Positions 10,944 through 21,799 of a stretch of 36,148 nucleotides of DNA are shown piece by piece. The position numbers and the translations under genes were made by a program. This DNA is from Roridomyces roridus (Eukaryota > Basidiomycota > Agaricomycetes > Agaricales > Mycenaceae), in the NCBI GenBank assembly GCA_029378245.1, contig JARKIF010000271.1, positions 1 to 36,148 of the forward strand. The letters run 5' to 3'. Positions within the stretch are counted from its first letter, which is position 1; every line of letters begins with the position of its first letter. A model generated the notes under the pieces. The model did no database searches and had not been told where the DNA came from. It saw only the letters and a list, made by a program, of their open reading frames with translations.

Positions 10944-11761
10944 CAGTTTGAGTTGAGTCTGTACTTCTTGTTGTTTTCTTGGGCAAAATGCGAAGCTCCA
11001 ATTCAATAATTGTTGTCTGCATGCACGAATACATGAGACTCCGTGCCCTTCAAAAGCTACCGACTTCCATTTAGGCGTGTTGAAGCCTCCTTTCCTCTAA
11101 CTGCCATCCAGTTCAAACCACATTCATCGTCATCCGCAGCGAGTATCTGGTGTTATGCCGGGGACCTAAAATGCTCTTTTTGGGTGCGGCAAAATCTATC
11201 TTGAATACGTCTACCCCTGGCTTATGAACATGGATAGACGTTCACCAGGTCTCCGTCCGGCGTCACGTCGCAGGGGCGCATGTTTATGCGCGCGCTTCTT
11301 CACCGCGACCACACTCGGTCCAAACTATTCATCTATTCATCTTCGTGTTTGATTACGCCCGCGGCCCATGATGTAGTCGCCATCACGGTCCATTCGCTTG
11401 TGGAGATTCTCCCGACTCGCAGTTGAAGCGGCTGGCGGAGGCGGGTGTCGAGTGGGAAAATACATTAGCGAGGGCGAGGCGGACTCGGTGAGGAGTGCTT
11501 GACTAGTCACGTCTTGCGTATGCGGGAAGGCGGGGCTGTGAGCGCCTAGGCTCAAGTTCCGCTGCAAAGTAAAAGCGGAGCCGTTCAGAAAGAACTGGAG
11601 CGGCTTGCGGCCATTGAAAACTTGGGGGAGGATACACTTCAGCAAGGCCGCGTTGGCGGCTAGCCTATCGTGTCCTGCGTCTGGGGCAAGTTAATATCGT
11701 ATTTGCGTATCATTGTACAACAGGGTAGGTACTCTATCTTCCAATTTTTCATTTGCCAACG
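10944..11761. other. MYND1-ARM2 intergenic region with an unassigned protein-like frame
   Basis: The minus-strand frame at 11337-11645 (102 codons) looks more protein-like than its surroundings (VFNGRKPLQFFLNGSA, then a Pro-rich stretch, then DGDYIMG near the end). I do not recognise it and it has no clear start. Positions about 11710-11760 match the ARM4 3' flank (GTATCATT.TACAACAG, then a GACGTCAGCC-like block). Everything else is blank. Confidence 0.35.
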
Positions 11762-13689
11762 TCAGCCCTGTATTCCCTGGTCCAACTCTGGTCTGTGTAT
11801 AGCAAGATTCCGAAGGAATTTGGCCTGCAAGTCGGAGATTGTTGAGCTCCAAACCTCTCTCTGCAAGATAGCGTCAAGAGCGCCGGGGGTGTCAAAGATG
11901 GCTTTTGCACCCAGCTTCCAACTGCAGATTTGGCACAATGCTGCTAGGGCTTCATGCGCCACCTCCGATACATACCCTCCACTGTTCCGAGATCAGATTT
12001 CAACGCCGAGAGCACATGAGAAGCGACTCTCACCGGCGGAGAATTTGTAGCAACTTTGGAACTGAGTTTACGGCCAAGACCTTGGATAAAACAGTCTCAT
12101 GGCTCGACAATTCCGCGATTAAACGGCAGGAGTCGATTTGCAACCAACGGGGCAACTCAAAGTGTTTAGCCACAACGTAGTCCAGCACCGGCGTCTCCAT
12201 TATACGTTGTGCTCCGGATGCGAAGCGGGCAATACGACAGAGGCCAAAGAGCCCCTTGCGGACGACCGTGTCCTTCGAGTCATTGTGCCTACATCAACGT
12301 GAGTGGCTTGCCAGATGAGAAGGTGGGGCACAACTTACTGCAAAAGAAACGCGATCCTCCCGAAGGGGTCTATCTTCTCAATCGTGGATGCTATGATAGT
12401 AGCCTCTAGTTCCGAATGACATGATGTTGTGCTGACGAACACGGCTGCTCGGATTCCGAGTTCGAGATTGGTCGATGCAACAAGCTCTTGCGCATATTCA
12501 AGAGCATTGGAGGCTACAATAGCTTCTGCGCCGGGCAACCAGATAGCGATCTGGATAAGTGAGTTGAGCGCTTCTTCAACCAGGACTGTGTCCTTGTCGC
12601 TATTGGCCGAATCAGTAAAGCGTACGGTAGCGTCAACCGCCTCGGAACTCACTGTAGCGCCAATTCCAACTTTTTGACAACTTGGTTCAAGACATCGGCC
12701 GGTGCCGCGAACGAATCGTGTGAAGTCAATGCTGTAATCAACTTTGCTGTTTCTAGTCTTATGTTTGCGTTTGATGATGCGAGAAGCTGCGGGATTTCGG
12801 AAAACATGGAAGAACAGACTATACTCTGTGCGCCCATGTCGAATCCGGCCATCCGCGATCTTAAGAACCGCAAGATTATAACCTTTGTCCAGCCGCTACT
12901 ATCCACATCTTTTGATCTAGAAATGTGTATTAATATTGAATCAGAAGATGGCTGAACGCACTGCAGGTATGAAGAACAGATATCCAGCACTATCACTTCA
13001 GTGGATGGGACCGTGTCACTGATATACCCCAGAGCACGAAGATCAAGTGCCCAGAGAGCTATCCGGACTAGCCAATCCGTCGCCGATTCGACTGCGATTG
13101 CACTTTCGTCGCTATTCGCCAGCCAGTTCACGTCGCACGATCTCCTTGGCAGGAAGTATTGAAACTCACCGAAGCAGCAATCCCATCTTTTCGGCAATCA
13201 GGTTCAATGTATCGATTGGTGCCACAACCGAGTCGCAGTCTGCTAACATTGTAATCAGCCTGATCGATGCTCCACGTATGTCCGCATTTGATGACTCCAC
13301 GAGCTGCGAGATTGCGGAAAATACGGAGGAATCGACGATGCTCTGGGCTTCCTTTGTGCTCCAGTGCGCCCTGCGGTACAGGTGCGCCAAGACTGCGAGT
13401 TTGGCCCGGTCCGCCACATATTTGCATCTAGAAAGGCCTATCAGATAGAACAGCACCCCGGGAAATAGTACACGCACTCAAGGTATGAAGAAAAGATGTC
13501 GAACATCGCCTCGGTGAGTGATCTTTCGTTATTGACCCGGATGTATTCCAGAGCTTGACGATGGTACATGAGCCGCACAAGTGGTTTGGTTATCGTGTGG
13601 AGATTAATCGTGGGTCCATTCAGTCCGGGGTTACTGTCTGACCACCAGCTGAGGAGGCTGACTTGCGACTGGTTTCCCAACGACTGCAT
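11762..13689 (-). CDS. ARM2: intact armadillo-like repeat protein, 539 aa
   Basis: Seven exons: 13478-13689, 13170-13427, 12962-13111, 12653-12916, 12339-12599, 12034-12288, 11762-11981. The introns are 45-58 bp with GTGCGT, GTGAGT, GTAAGT or GTGAGA donors and TAG/CAG acceptors, all in phase 2. The joined frame is 540 codons including TGA and has no internal stop. The N-terminus carries the family mark WWSDSNPG, and the body is about a dozen helical repeats with QLLASSNANIRLETAKL-type cores. Exons 2, 4, 5 and 6 are each 85-88 codons, about two armadillo units. No catalytic motif, signal peptide or membrane segment is visible, so a soluble scaffold is likely. The start is supported by all four paralogues. 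ARM3 is its closest relative here. No MYND partner remains upstream. Confidence 0.9.
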
Positions 13690-15079
13690 GGGGGAGAGAA
13701 CGAGGTGGGAGATGCGAAGAGAGATGTAGACGCACAGCCTTGGGCAGAGCTGTGGTTATATCAGGTGCTGTCAAGTGTCTGGGAAGAGCGTCTTTCGAGA
13801 GGGCTTCAAGACATGGAATGCACAGCGCAGTGCGATTCTTCTTCCCAAGAGCCGTACCTTCTACTTGCCAAAGACTCTGTGTGGTCGCCAGGAGCGGTAT
13901 ACTGTACCAGTCGTGGCAGACGCCGAGCTGAGAAAGGTGCTCACATCGGCTTCTAAAAGACCACCGTGCCTTCGATTCCGGCGGCAATCCCAGCACCGAG
14001 AAGTTTGGGGAACGGGCGATGCCACAGACTTCGTGATCGTCGCTTCCAGGAGGAGAGTCACAGCAGACGCCGACTCGGAGCTGAGAACCTGTACCAAGTA
14101 GCTTCGCTTTCGATTCTCAAGAAATGGAGGCAATGCGTCGAAATTTGAGTTCATCCCCCATGCGGAGTACCCCGATTCGCGATTCATTGATTGAGCAGCG
14201 AGCAGCAGAAGAGCAGATGCAGATCACCGTAGCAGTCGAGGTCGAGGTGGTGGGAGATTTCAAGTGGCGGATCACAAAGTGATGGCTCGGGAACAATTGC
14301 TTTCCTTGCTTGCCAATTCACGGACGACGGAGCCCAGCAGCCCAAGCCCACATCGACGCCCATGAGAGGTTCCTAGAATCGCTCCGCGGCTACGCCTCTC
14401 CAGCTCGCCGTTCCATGATTCTCGACCAACGGATGTCTCTCAATCTGCTGGCGCTGTGACTTGGTCCCGGACCCCATTCCCGTCGTAAGCCCGCCATCTA
14501 CCTTCAAAAAACTTGCCATTCATCCGGAGCAGATTTTGAGCCTCTGGATGATTTCGATTGAGGTCCCGGCAGACAGATTGGATCGACTGTAGTCAAATCA
14601 TAGGTGCGTCTGCTTATCCACTGTCATGGACCTCTGTGGGACTAAGCCAGATCTCAGAGTAGCAACTTCCGCGTCTACTTGTGCTTCGTCCACTTGCCAC
14701 CGCTTCTGCCTCCCCTCCATGCACACCTCGACTGTCTCCAATTCGTTTCTACCCGCACCCCCAACCGGGCGCAAAATCGCCATCTGCGTGGGGAAGCAAG
14801 CATTCGCCCTGGGCTACGCCTACCCTGGCTCTCCCTCCGCCTCCTACATGGACGCCTCGTCACACGATACGAGGCGTCGTTCTCGGACTGATGATAGCCC
14901 GTCAAGGCGGAGGTCATGCTGAAGTTGCCAACACCCTTGGGAGGTCGGGGGCGTTTGTGACTCGCGCGAAGTCTGAAGGGACGAGTTGGCAGGAGAACCG
15001 GCCTCACAGTCTGACCTGTCGTTCTTGGAGCAGTAGCCAAGCAGTAGCCAGGATCCATTGTCTCCTCTCCCTCAAAAGC
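13690..15079. other. ARM2 upstream region, no intact gene
   Basis: Positions 13690-13815 are homologous to the ARM1 and ARM3 upstream regions and form the unoccupied counterpart of the MITE site. After about 13815 similarity to the ARM1 upstream region is lost and no MYND gene follows. Overlapping frames across 14626-15058, on both strands, have no recognisable domain. The last part may be eroded 5' sequence of the cyclin relic. Confidence 0.4.
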
Positions 15080-15776
15080 TACGGCGTCGCCCCATCATTC
15101 ACCCGCACACACTCTCTGGGCCTCCCATCTCCAAAAGCTCCTCACCATCGTGACGACCCTCCTCTCCCGCGTAGAGTGTCACCGCCACCGACGTCCTCGT
15201 CACCCTCGTCTACCTCGCACGCGCACGCCGGTACCTCTCCATCGCTCCGGAAGAGCGGGTCCTGGAACACGTATTCCTCGGCGCCCTCATCTGCCCCTCA
15301 AAGGACACTTATTCCGGCAAGCGGGATATCGGCCGGATGGAGAGGGAGCTTCTCGAGGTGCTGGATTGGAAGATGGGCTCGCTCATCGGGAGGGGATTAT
15401 GCAAGCGCCCGAGGGCGTTCCGCTGCTGAATGCCGTGCGTCGCGCCTACTCGTCTTCGTGTTCTTCATGCTCCCCTTTGGCTCCCCCGGCCTCGAGCCCA
15501 CCTTCCCGCATCCGAGAATCGGCAGCCTCTCCCCGCCCACTCCCATCTCACATTCGACTTTCCCATACGGACATTTCCATGGACGTACACGAATGTCACC
15601 CATCCCGTGCTCGCCTCCCACCGAGTCGCCATCATTGTCTCCATCTCCGTCAGGAAGGCGGCCTCAAACACAGCTGGCATCGAGATGGGCACGGGCATGG
15701 CCAGATACGCGCCTTCCTGTACTCGCTGCCAACTCCCCGGCATCATCATGAGGCCGCTGTGCGTGTCGCGGCGTAG
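15080..15776 (+). pseudogene. PCL (Pho80-like) cyclin pseudogene, copy B
   Basis: One frame reads TLWASHLQKLLTIVTTLLSRV. After a shift it reads VTATDVLVTLVYLARARRYL, SIAPEERVLEHVFLGALI, SGKRDIGRMERELLEVLDWK. After another shift it reads GLAHREGIMQAPEG. This is the order of helices in Pho85-type cyclins (canonical ...VFLGALI, KRDIGR, EFLEVLDWEL, AHHxxIM). A stretch between GALI and GKRD is missing, compatible with a deletion of the SKYLNDSTLKN-type loop. The tail ends AAVRVAA-TAG at 15774-15776, as in copy A. At least two frameshifts make it non-functional. It is followed by the larger F-box copy, so cyclin and F-box are linked in both duplicate blocks. Confidence 0.7.
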
Positions 15777-16154
15777 GCGCAGGGTGTGTATGTGATTGGC
15801 CTTCGTTGACGGCCTGCTATCTCTCCCTCCCAATCGCGTTGTCGGACGCTGGGCCCTTCGCTTACAGGATGCAGGGGTCGTCTTAGCTTCCACGGCGCGT
15901 ACGCGCTACGTGGCGCCGATCATATAAACGACAGCTCGCGTACACAGACTGCGTACTCTGTACTTTGTTTCTTTGTTTATAACCCACTAGTAGATGTACC
16001 AGTTTGCGCATGGATTTGATTGGACTTGGATACTCTCCGAAGTATGAATTATACTACAGCGCACCTCGAAGCAAGGTGTCGGCGTGCTGAAGCTCGCACA
16101 CCCAAGAAAATGTGATCAATAAAAGTCTGACTCTGCCGCGAATGAGTCGACGGC
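15777..16154. other. Cyclin 3' flank
   Basis: No gene seen. The first roughly 150 bp match the flank of cyclin copy A. A TATA-like CATATAAACG at about 15921 stands alone with no gene that can be tied to it. Confidence 0.35.
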
Positions 16155-16427
16155 TCACCCGGCCGGGATAAGCGGCGAGTAGCGAGTGTATCTTGCACAA
16201 GAATTGAATTTCACTTGTACATGCGACTGGGAATAAACGATCTCGCCAATTTTGAACGGAGAATCGCCTTTGTTCCAAGTGGACGTACCATTGCGTTCAC
16301 CCAACCGTATCTCGCAGCTCAAAATCCCATCTGCGAGCGGCCCTGGAAATATGTGGCCTACATAGGCCGTTGGATCCTCCAGTGCAAGTTCAGAATCAGT
16401 TTTGTTTATACAGCCTATCCGACGCAA
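16155..16427 (-). other. Unassigned protein-like fragment
   Basis: A 90-codon minus-strand frame directly downstream of the F-box gene reads like folded-protein sequence (DPTAYVGHIFPGPLADGI, GTSTWNKGDSPFKIGEI). It lacks the Arg/Ser/Pro bias of the surrounding shadow frames. I do not recognise the family. The alternating hydrophobic pattern suggests a beta-rich domain. It has no clear start and overlaps the F-box stop by 13 bp, so it may be a relic of another gene. Confidence 0.25.
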
Positions 16428-17425
16428 ACGGGGAAGACGCGCTGCCTAGTCGCGATTCTGGAAGAAAGGGATTGGGTGTGGGGCATCATCCTCTGGGGAA
16501 GCCACCCAGCGCCACATGAATCTATCCGAGAGTCTTGAACGTGGAGGTGCTTTCGGAGAAGTGTGACGGAAGTGCGTATAACAGATCGAGACTGTCCAAC
16601 AGGAAACTTGATCTCAACGGTGAGGTAAGTTCGAAGTGCAGGTAAGAAAGGTAGGCTGAGGGGATGAGGCGTGTCCCTGTTTGGGATGAGCCGCCACAGC
16701 AGCCACACCTGGACCAAATTGGCATAGAATGGCGCTCGTTCGAAAGAATCTCTGCCGGCGAGGCTCCAAGTCATGAACATCTGGGATATGCGGGAGAAAG
16801 ACCGCAGGATGTGAGGTGGACGCATAAAGGCATAGATGGGATCCGATCTGCCATGACCTGTGTCGAAAAACGGTGAATAGTTGGGAGTGATTTGAAAGTT
16901 TCCAAGGATGGCTCGTCGACATCGTCTAGGCTTCTCATATCTGATAGAGAACTTCGAAAGAAAGCGTTGATTCAAAACGCAATGGGGAATTCCATCGACG
17001 CAATCCAGGCTAAAAACCCGGCTTCGTGGGAGTCGGATTGCATGACAGATGGAGGAGCGGACGGCGAGGGGAGTCTGCGCCCACGATAGGCGGTCTGGGC
17101 GACGACGAGATGCCGCGATTTCGGGGGAACTCAGGTCTGTGAGCATATGTAGAACTGCAATGGGCTGCGAGCTTTGGAACTCGGCTACGTGAATTTTGAG
17201 GTGACGCACATAGCGGACGAGATGGGTGGACTCGGTGAAGACGGAATTTAGCTTTTTGTCGTCGGATTCTCCGGACAACGCAATTCTTCGGAAAAGGCGG
17301 CGTTGGGATGGGGCGACAAAGCGTCTCGCGACCAGAGAGAGCGATTGGATGGTCAAGTTCTTCTTTCCACGGGCCTGCTCGACGATTTTGTCGACGAGCT
17401 CCTGAGGCACGACGGCAAAGGACAT
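16415..17425 (-). CDS. F-box-like protein, single exon, 336 aa
   Basis: It starts MSFAVVPQELVDKIVEQARG, an F-box-like first helix, then IQSLSLVARRFVAPSQRRLF, the usual continuation in agaric F-box proteins of the short type. This is followed by VRYVRHLKIHVAEF, HMLTDLSSPEIAAS and a leucine-rich body. No introns are needed. Similarity to the expected family pattern weakens after about residue 150, and the C-terminal 60 residues are basic and atypical, so a frameshift near the 3' end is possible. A truncated duplicate lies at 4385-4634. The expected role is substrate choice in an SCF ubiquitin ligase. Whether this copy is still functional is uncertain. Confidence 0.55.
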   Translation of the reverse strand: MSFAVVPQELVDKIVEQARGKKNLTIQSLSLVARRFVAPSQRRLFRRIALSGESDDKKLNSVFTESTHLVRYVRHLKIHVAEFQSSQPIAVLHMLTDLSSPEIAASRRRPDRLSWAQTPLAVRSSICHAIRLPRSRVFSLDCVDGIPHCVLNQRFLSKFSIRYEKPRRCRRAILGNFQITPNYSPFFDTGHGRSDPIYAFMRPPHILRSFSRISQMFMTWSLAGRDSFERAPFYANLVQVWLLWRLIPNRDTPHPLSLPFLPALRTYLTVEIKFPVGQSRSVIRTSVTLLRKHLHVQDSRIDSCGAGWLPQRMMPHTQSLSSRIATRQRVFPVCVG

Positions 17426-17710
17426 GGGCGAGCAGAATCCACTCCGAGATGATGGTGGTCGGGAGCAAAGACGGAGCCCGGATCAAATTTCAGTTCCCTC
17501 TTCCTGCTCTTGCACGCACACGTCGAGGACGTCTAACATGCGCCTCGGACCACAATGCCCGGCTCGGAAGAGGCTCTGTACATGTACTCCCCTCTCAGCT
17601 TTCTTCGCAACGCTCGTTTGCCGGCAGTGGTCTTGTGGATCCAATTACTATGCGACGACACTCCGCTCGGATACTGTGGACGGACCTAATCAGCAGTAGT
17701 ATGCGGCGTC
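17150..17710. repeat. Duplicated segment shared with 4390-4860
   Basis: This stretch, which holds the F-box start and its 5' flank, matches 4390-4860 almost continuously. Examples are GAGCTTTGGAACTCGGCTAC, and AAGGACATGGGCGAGCA at the start codon. The partner copy carries a 15-bp deletion and ends at about 4385. Confidence 0.75.
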
Positions 17711-18402
17711 GACGACAAGATTAACACCCTCGGGTATCCTCGGGTCTCCAACACGACGTACGACAGACAACGGTTAGGATGCAACTGCGTGAAAGGTGTG
17801 TGGCATGTCACCACTAAGTGCTCTCATCGGGAGACTTCCGACTGCTTCCTACCCACATTCCCGATACATCCCCGCCACCCGCCGCGCACGCTTCCTCCGC
17901 CCCGAAAGGCTGGGTTTCTTCAAACAACCCCCTCAATCGCTCTAGCCTCTCCCACCGCATCCTCAGTCACGCCGGGACTGAGTGTGACGGAAAGCTAGTA
18001 TGCGATGGTCGATGCTCGGCGGCCTTGCGTGGTGCCTTTTTGTCTCTCGCATCTCTGGTCTGCTGTCTCAGACCTTCGCGCTGCCGCATTGGATGGCACA
18101 CACCTATCCAAACAGTTTCACCTCGATATGCGACTCAAGCATTGTACGTCCGTCGATATCCCCAGGAGGTTCCGCTACTTCTATTCAAAATGTACATGTT
18201 GTAGTCCTCTGTGAACGAATAGGATTGGATACCGAGCCATGTGCGGAAAGTCTGACTGCTTATAATTGTCGGACGATACTATCCTCTTAGTCTTTCTCGT
18301 GGTATCCCTTATTCGCCGATATTCGGCGCAAATAGGCTCGTCGTCGGCGCCGTATCATTGTATGACAGATCTAGAGGTGGGTGCCAGCTACATTCGTCGA
18401 CG
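17426..18402. other. F-box upstream region and ARM3 3' flank
   Basis: After the duplicated flank (to about 17710) nothing is assigned. Frames at 17818-18204 and 18000-18290 (plus) include a hydrophobic stretch (MLGGLAWCLFVSRISGLL) but no recognisable family. From about 18205 the sequence resembles 6270-6490 before ARM1. Confidence 0.35.
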
Positions 18403-20332
18403 TCAACCCTGTATTACCTGGTCCAACTCTGGTCTGTGTATAGCAAGATTTCGAAGGACTTTGGCCTGCGTGTTTGACATTGTTGAGTTCCCCCACTCCA
18501 TCTTGGTGATCGTGTCAAGAGCGCCGGGGGTGTCAAAGATGGCTTTTGCACCCAGCTTCCAATTGGAAATTTGGCACAATGCTGCTAGGGCTTCATCCGC
18601 CACCAGCCATTCACTGTTCCGAGATCAGATTTCAATGCCGAGAGCACATGAGAAGCGACTCTCACCGGAGAATTTGTAGCAACTTTGAAACTGAGTTTGC
18701 GGCCAAGACCTTGGATAAAACAGTCTCATGGCTCGACAATTCCGCGATAAAACGGCAGGAGTCGATTTGCAACCAGGCGGGAAACGCAGAGCGTTTAGCC
18801 ACAACGTAGTCCAGCACCGGCGTCTCCATTATACGTTGTGCTCCGGAGATGGAGCGGGCCATGCGACAGAGGCCAAAGAGCCCCTTGCGGATGACGGTGT
18901 CCTTCGAGTCATTGTGCCTACATCAACGTGACTGGCTTTCCAGATGAGAGGATTGAGCGCAAACTTACCGCAAAAGAAACGCGATCCTCCCGAAGGGGTC
19001 TATCTTCTCAATCGTGGATGCTATGGTAGCCTCTAGTTCCGAATGACATGCTATTGTGCTTGCGAGCACGGCTGCTCGGATACCAAGCTCGGGATTGGTT
19101 GATGCAACAAGCTCTTGCGTATATTCAAGAGCATCGGAGGCTACAATAGCTTCTGCGCCGGGCAACCAGAGAGCGATCTGGATAAGTGAGTTGAGCGCTT
19201 CTTCGACGAGGACTGTGTCCTTGTCGCTATTGGCCGAATCAGGAAAGCGTACGGTAGCGTCAATCGCCTCGGAACTCACTGTAGCATCAATTCTAATTTT
19301 TCGACAACTTGGTTCAAGACATCGGTCGGTGCCGCGAACGAATCGTGTGAAGTCAATGCTGTAATCAACCTCGCTGTTTCTAGTCTTATTTCTGCGTTTG
19401 ATGATTCGAGAAGCTGCGGGATTTCGGAAAATATGGAAGAACAAAGTATACTCTGTGCGCCCATGTCGAATCCGGCCATCCGCGAGCTTAAGAGCCGCAA
19501 GACTACAACCTTCGTCCAACCGTCATCCACATCTTTTGATCTGGAAATGTGTGGTAATATTGAATCAATTACCATCCAAGAAATGGCTGAACCCACTGCA
19601 GGTATGAAGAACAGATATCCAGCACTATCACTTCAGTGGATGGGACCGTGTCGCTGATATACCCCGGGGCACGATGATCAAGTGCCCAGAGAGCTACCAG
19701 GACTAGCCAATCAATCACCGATTCTGCGATTGTACTTTCGTCGCTATTCGCCAGCCAGTTCACGTCGCATGCTCTCTTTGGCAGGAAGTGTTGAAACTCA
19801 CCGGAGCAGCAATCCCATCTTTTCGGCAATTTGGTTCAACGTGTCGATTGGTGCCACAAATGACTTGTAGTTTGCCAACGTTGCAATCAACCTGGCTGAT
19901 TCTTGACATATGTTCGCATTTGATGTTTCCAAGAGTTGCGGGATTTCCGAAAACACGGAGGAATCGACTATCCTCTGGGCATCGTTGAAGTCCCAGGCTG
20001 CCCTGACAATCAGGTGCGACAAGACTCTGAGCTTGGTCCTGCTCGCTACATATTTGCATCTGGGAACACAGTAAAACCTTTGGGCAGATCGGCCTTCCAA
20101 GAGGATACACGCACCCAAGGTATGAAGAAAAGATGTCCAACATCGCCTGGGTGAGTGCTTTATCGTCATTGACCAGGATATATTCGATAGCTTGACGATG
20201 GTACATGAGCCGCAGGAGTGGTTTTGTTATCGTGTGGAGATTGACCGTGGGCCCATTGAGCCCGGGATTACTGTCTGACCACCAGCTGAAAAGGCTGACG
20301 CGCGACTGGTTTGCCAAGTCTAAAGACTGCAT
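18403..20332 (-). CDS. ARM3: intact armadillo-like repeat protein, 534 aa
   Basis: Seven exons: 20115-20332, 19802-20059, 19597-19743, 19280-19540, 18969-19226, 18666-18917, 18403-18613. All introns are 50-58 bp, GT-AG, phase 2. The joined frame of 535 codons including TGA has no stop. The start at 20332 (MQSLDLANQSRVSLFSWWSD) has two extra residues compared with ARM2. An upstream in-frame ATG at 20371 lies in sequence homologous to paralogue 5' flank, so it is less likely. The repeat cores match ARM2 very closely through exons 4-6. A soluble helical-repeat scaffold is the likely product. It lies head-to-head with the broken MYND3 gene 213 bp away. Confidence 0.9.
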
Positions 20333-20422
20333 GTGGGGAGGGCGAGGTGGGAGACTGGAAGAGAGATGCAAAACGCACAGCCTTGGGCACAGCTGTGGGC
20401 CGGTGATTTATATTAGGTTACG

Positions 20423-20545
20423 TAGGGATGCACACCGCCCGTGTACGGGTGACGGCCGTCAAATTGACGGCACGAGACGGTTACGGGCCGTCAAATCAAC
20501 GGCCGTCTTTTCGACATCCGACGGGACGGGACGGCAAAATAGACG
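20423..20545. mobile_element. Solitary hAT-like element end (truncated)
   Basis: It begins TAGGGATGCACACCGCCCGT, close to the usual start of hAT ends, and continues with clustered GACGGCCGTC / GACGGGACGGG motifs to about 20545. There it meets MYND homology abruptly. No matching inverted end or target duplication follows, so this is one terminus with the rest deleted. The same deletion could have removed the 5' end of MYND3. Confidence 0.55.
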
Positions 20546-21384
20546 GGATGTCAGCGTCCTCTGCGAGGCGTGGCGAGATCCTTCTTGCTGGCCTAGTCGC
20601 TGCTTGCACCGCTATACCTGCTATGCACCAGGCACGATGCTTTTGCAGAACCGAGCTGAGCGTAAACCACACCGACAGAATGGGCGCCTGCTCCTCGATC
20701 TTTTGGAAGAGATGACGGTGTCGAACCCGACTGCAACCTCCCCCGACGCGCCTACCTAGATCTCCAACCCAGTGTGGGATGCCATTGTCGCCGATCAGCA
20801 ATCACCCAAGACTACCGTATGTGAAAAGGTCGCTCTGGCGAAGATTCTCGCTGAACGGAACATGTTGATTGGTGAGGAGATAGCTGCGGGACCCTCACTT
20901 TGTCTCAATGTAGCTAGGATATGTGGTACTCTTTGCGCGTTGCACGATTCTCGACTTGCCACTTCCTCAGCTCTGTCAAACCAAGACGGCTTCCAAACCT
21001 TAGAGCGTCACTTCCCAAGACATACAGTCCAGCATAGACATAGTGCGCTTGGCTTGCGGAGCAGAAGCGGCCGAGGCACACGAGAAAATTACGCGGCAGC
21101 TTGCGAAGGGAGTGTTCTCTCAAAAGAAAGAAATCTACGCCACGGGAAAACAAGTCTGCAAGTCGTGTAGGAAATTCAACGATACAACAACAAAGTTCCC
21201 GCGCTGCAAACGATGCTGGGATTCGATTCAGAGGCAGATCTTGTACTGCTCCTCGTGCGTGGCGTCCATTCTTGCCCATACATTGCTGACTGTGTATCCC
21301 AGTAAATGCCAGAAGATTGATTGGAAAGCTGGACACAAGAAGGAGTGTGGCAAATTGTTACAGCTTGAGGATCTGAAACTCTGA
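20546..21384 (+). pseudogene. MYND3: 5'-truncated MYND zinc-finger pseudogene
   Basis: Homology to MYND1 and MYND4 begins abruptly at ATGTCAGCGTCC (20548), matching the internal MSASPAKRGEI region, so about 110 N-terminal codons are missing. There is a frameshift near 20665-20700, a TAG at about 20757 in place of a Tyr codon (APT-stop-ISNPVWD), and another TAG near 21001 in exon 2. The intron positions survive (from about 20873 and from about 21256). The finger is complete: CKSC, CKRC, YCSSKCQ, GHKKEC. The end matches MYND1 (LEDLKL then TGA at 21382-21384). It is divergent to ARM3. Confidence 0.82.
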
Positions 21385-21799
21385 CTCGGTACATACTTCC
21401 GGTCGCTTTCATCATAGTTTACAATGCAGGGCTCGAAAGTAGTAGTCCGATATGAAGCTGTCGATTCTCGAAAACCTGGGATGGATCAAAGAGGAATCTA
21501 ATTTTAGGATACTCATCTCAGTCGATTTTACGCACTTCAGCCATGTGCTAGATGGAAGTATATACGGCTCTGGCGCCAAATTGGCGCCAACGAGTAATGC
21601 GATTCTCGGTGTCAAACCCGGCATCTAGCAACTGAACCTCCATTGAAAACCCCTGGCGGCATAGGAAACATGGCAACATACGTGGAACCCCGCGTTGTGC
21701 TCGAAATTGAGATCAGCACGCCACCCTGAGGTCGGAGAGAATCCGTTCCCCAATCGCCTCCACCTCCTTCTGTGTCTCCCTCTCCGCCTCCTCCATTCC
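21385..21799. other. Intergenic, nothing seen
   Basis: This lies between the MYND3 stop and the last recognisable codons of the F-box/LRR pseudogene. A direct GGCGCCAAATTGGCGCC palindrome lies at about 21572-21588. No gene supported. Confidence 0.4.

Noticed and set aside
14681..15751. 356-codon plus-strand open frame
   Set aside because: Its product is Pro/Ser/Arg-rich, while a different frame of the same DNA spells cyclin helices. The length comes from GC-rich, stop-poor sequence.
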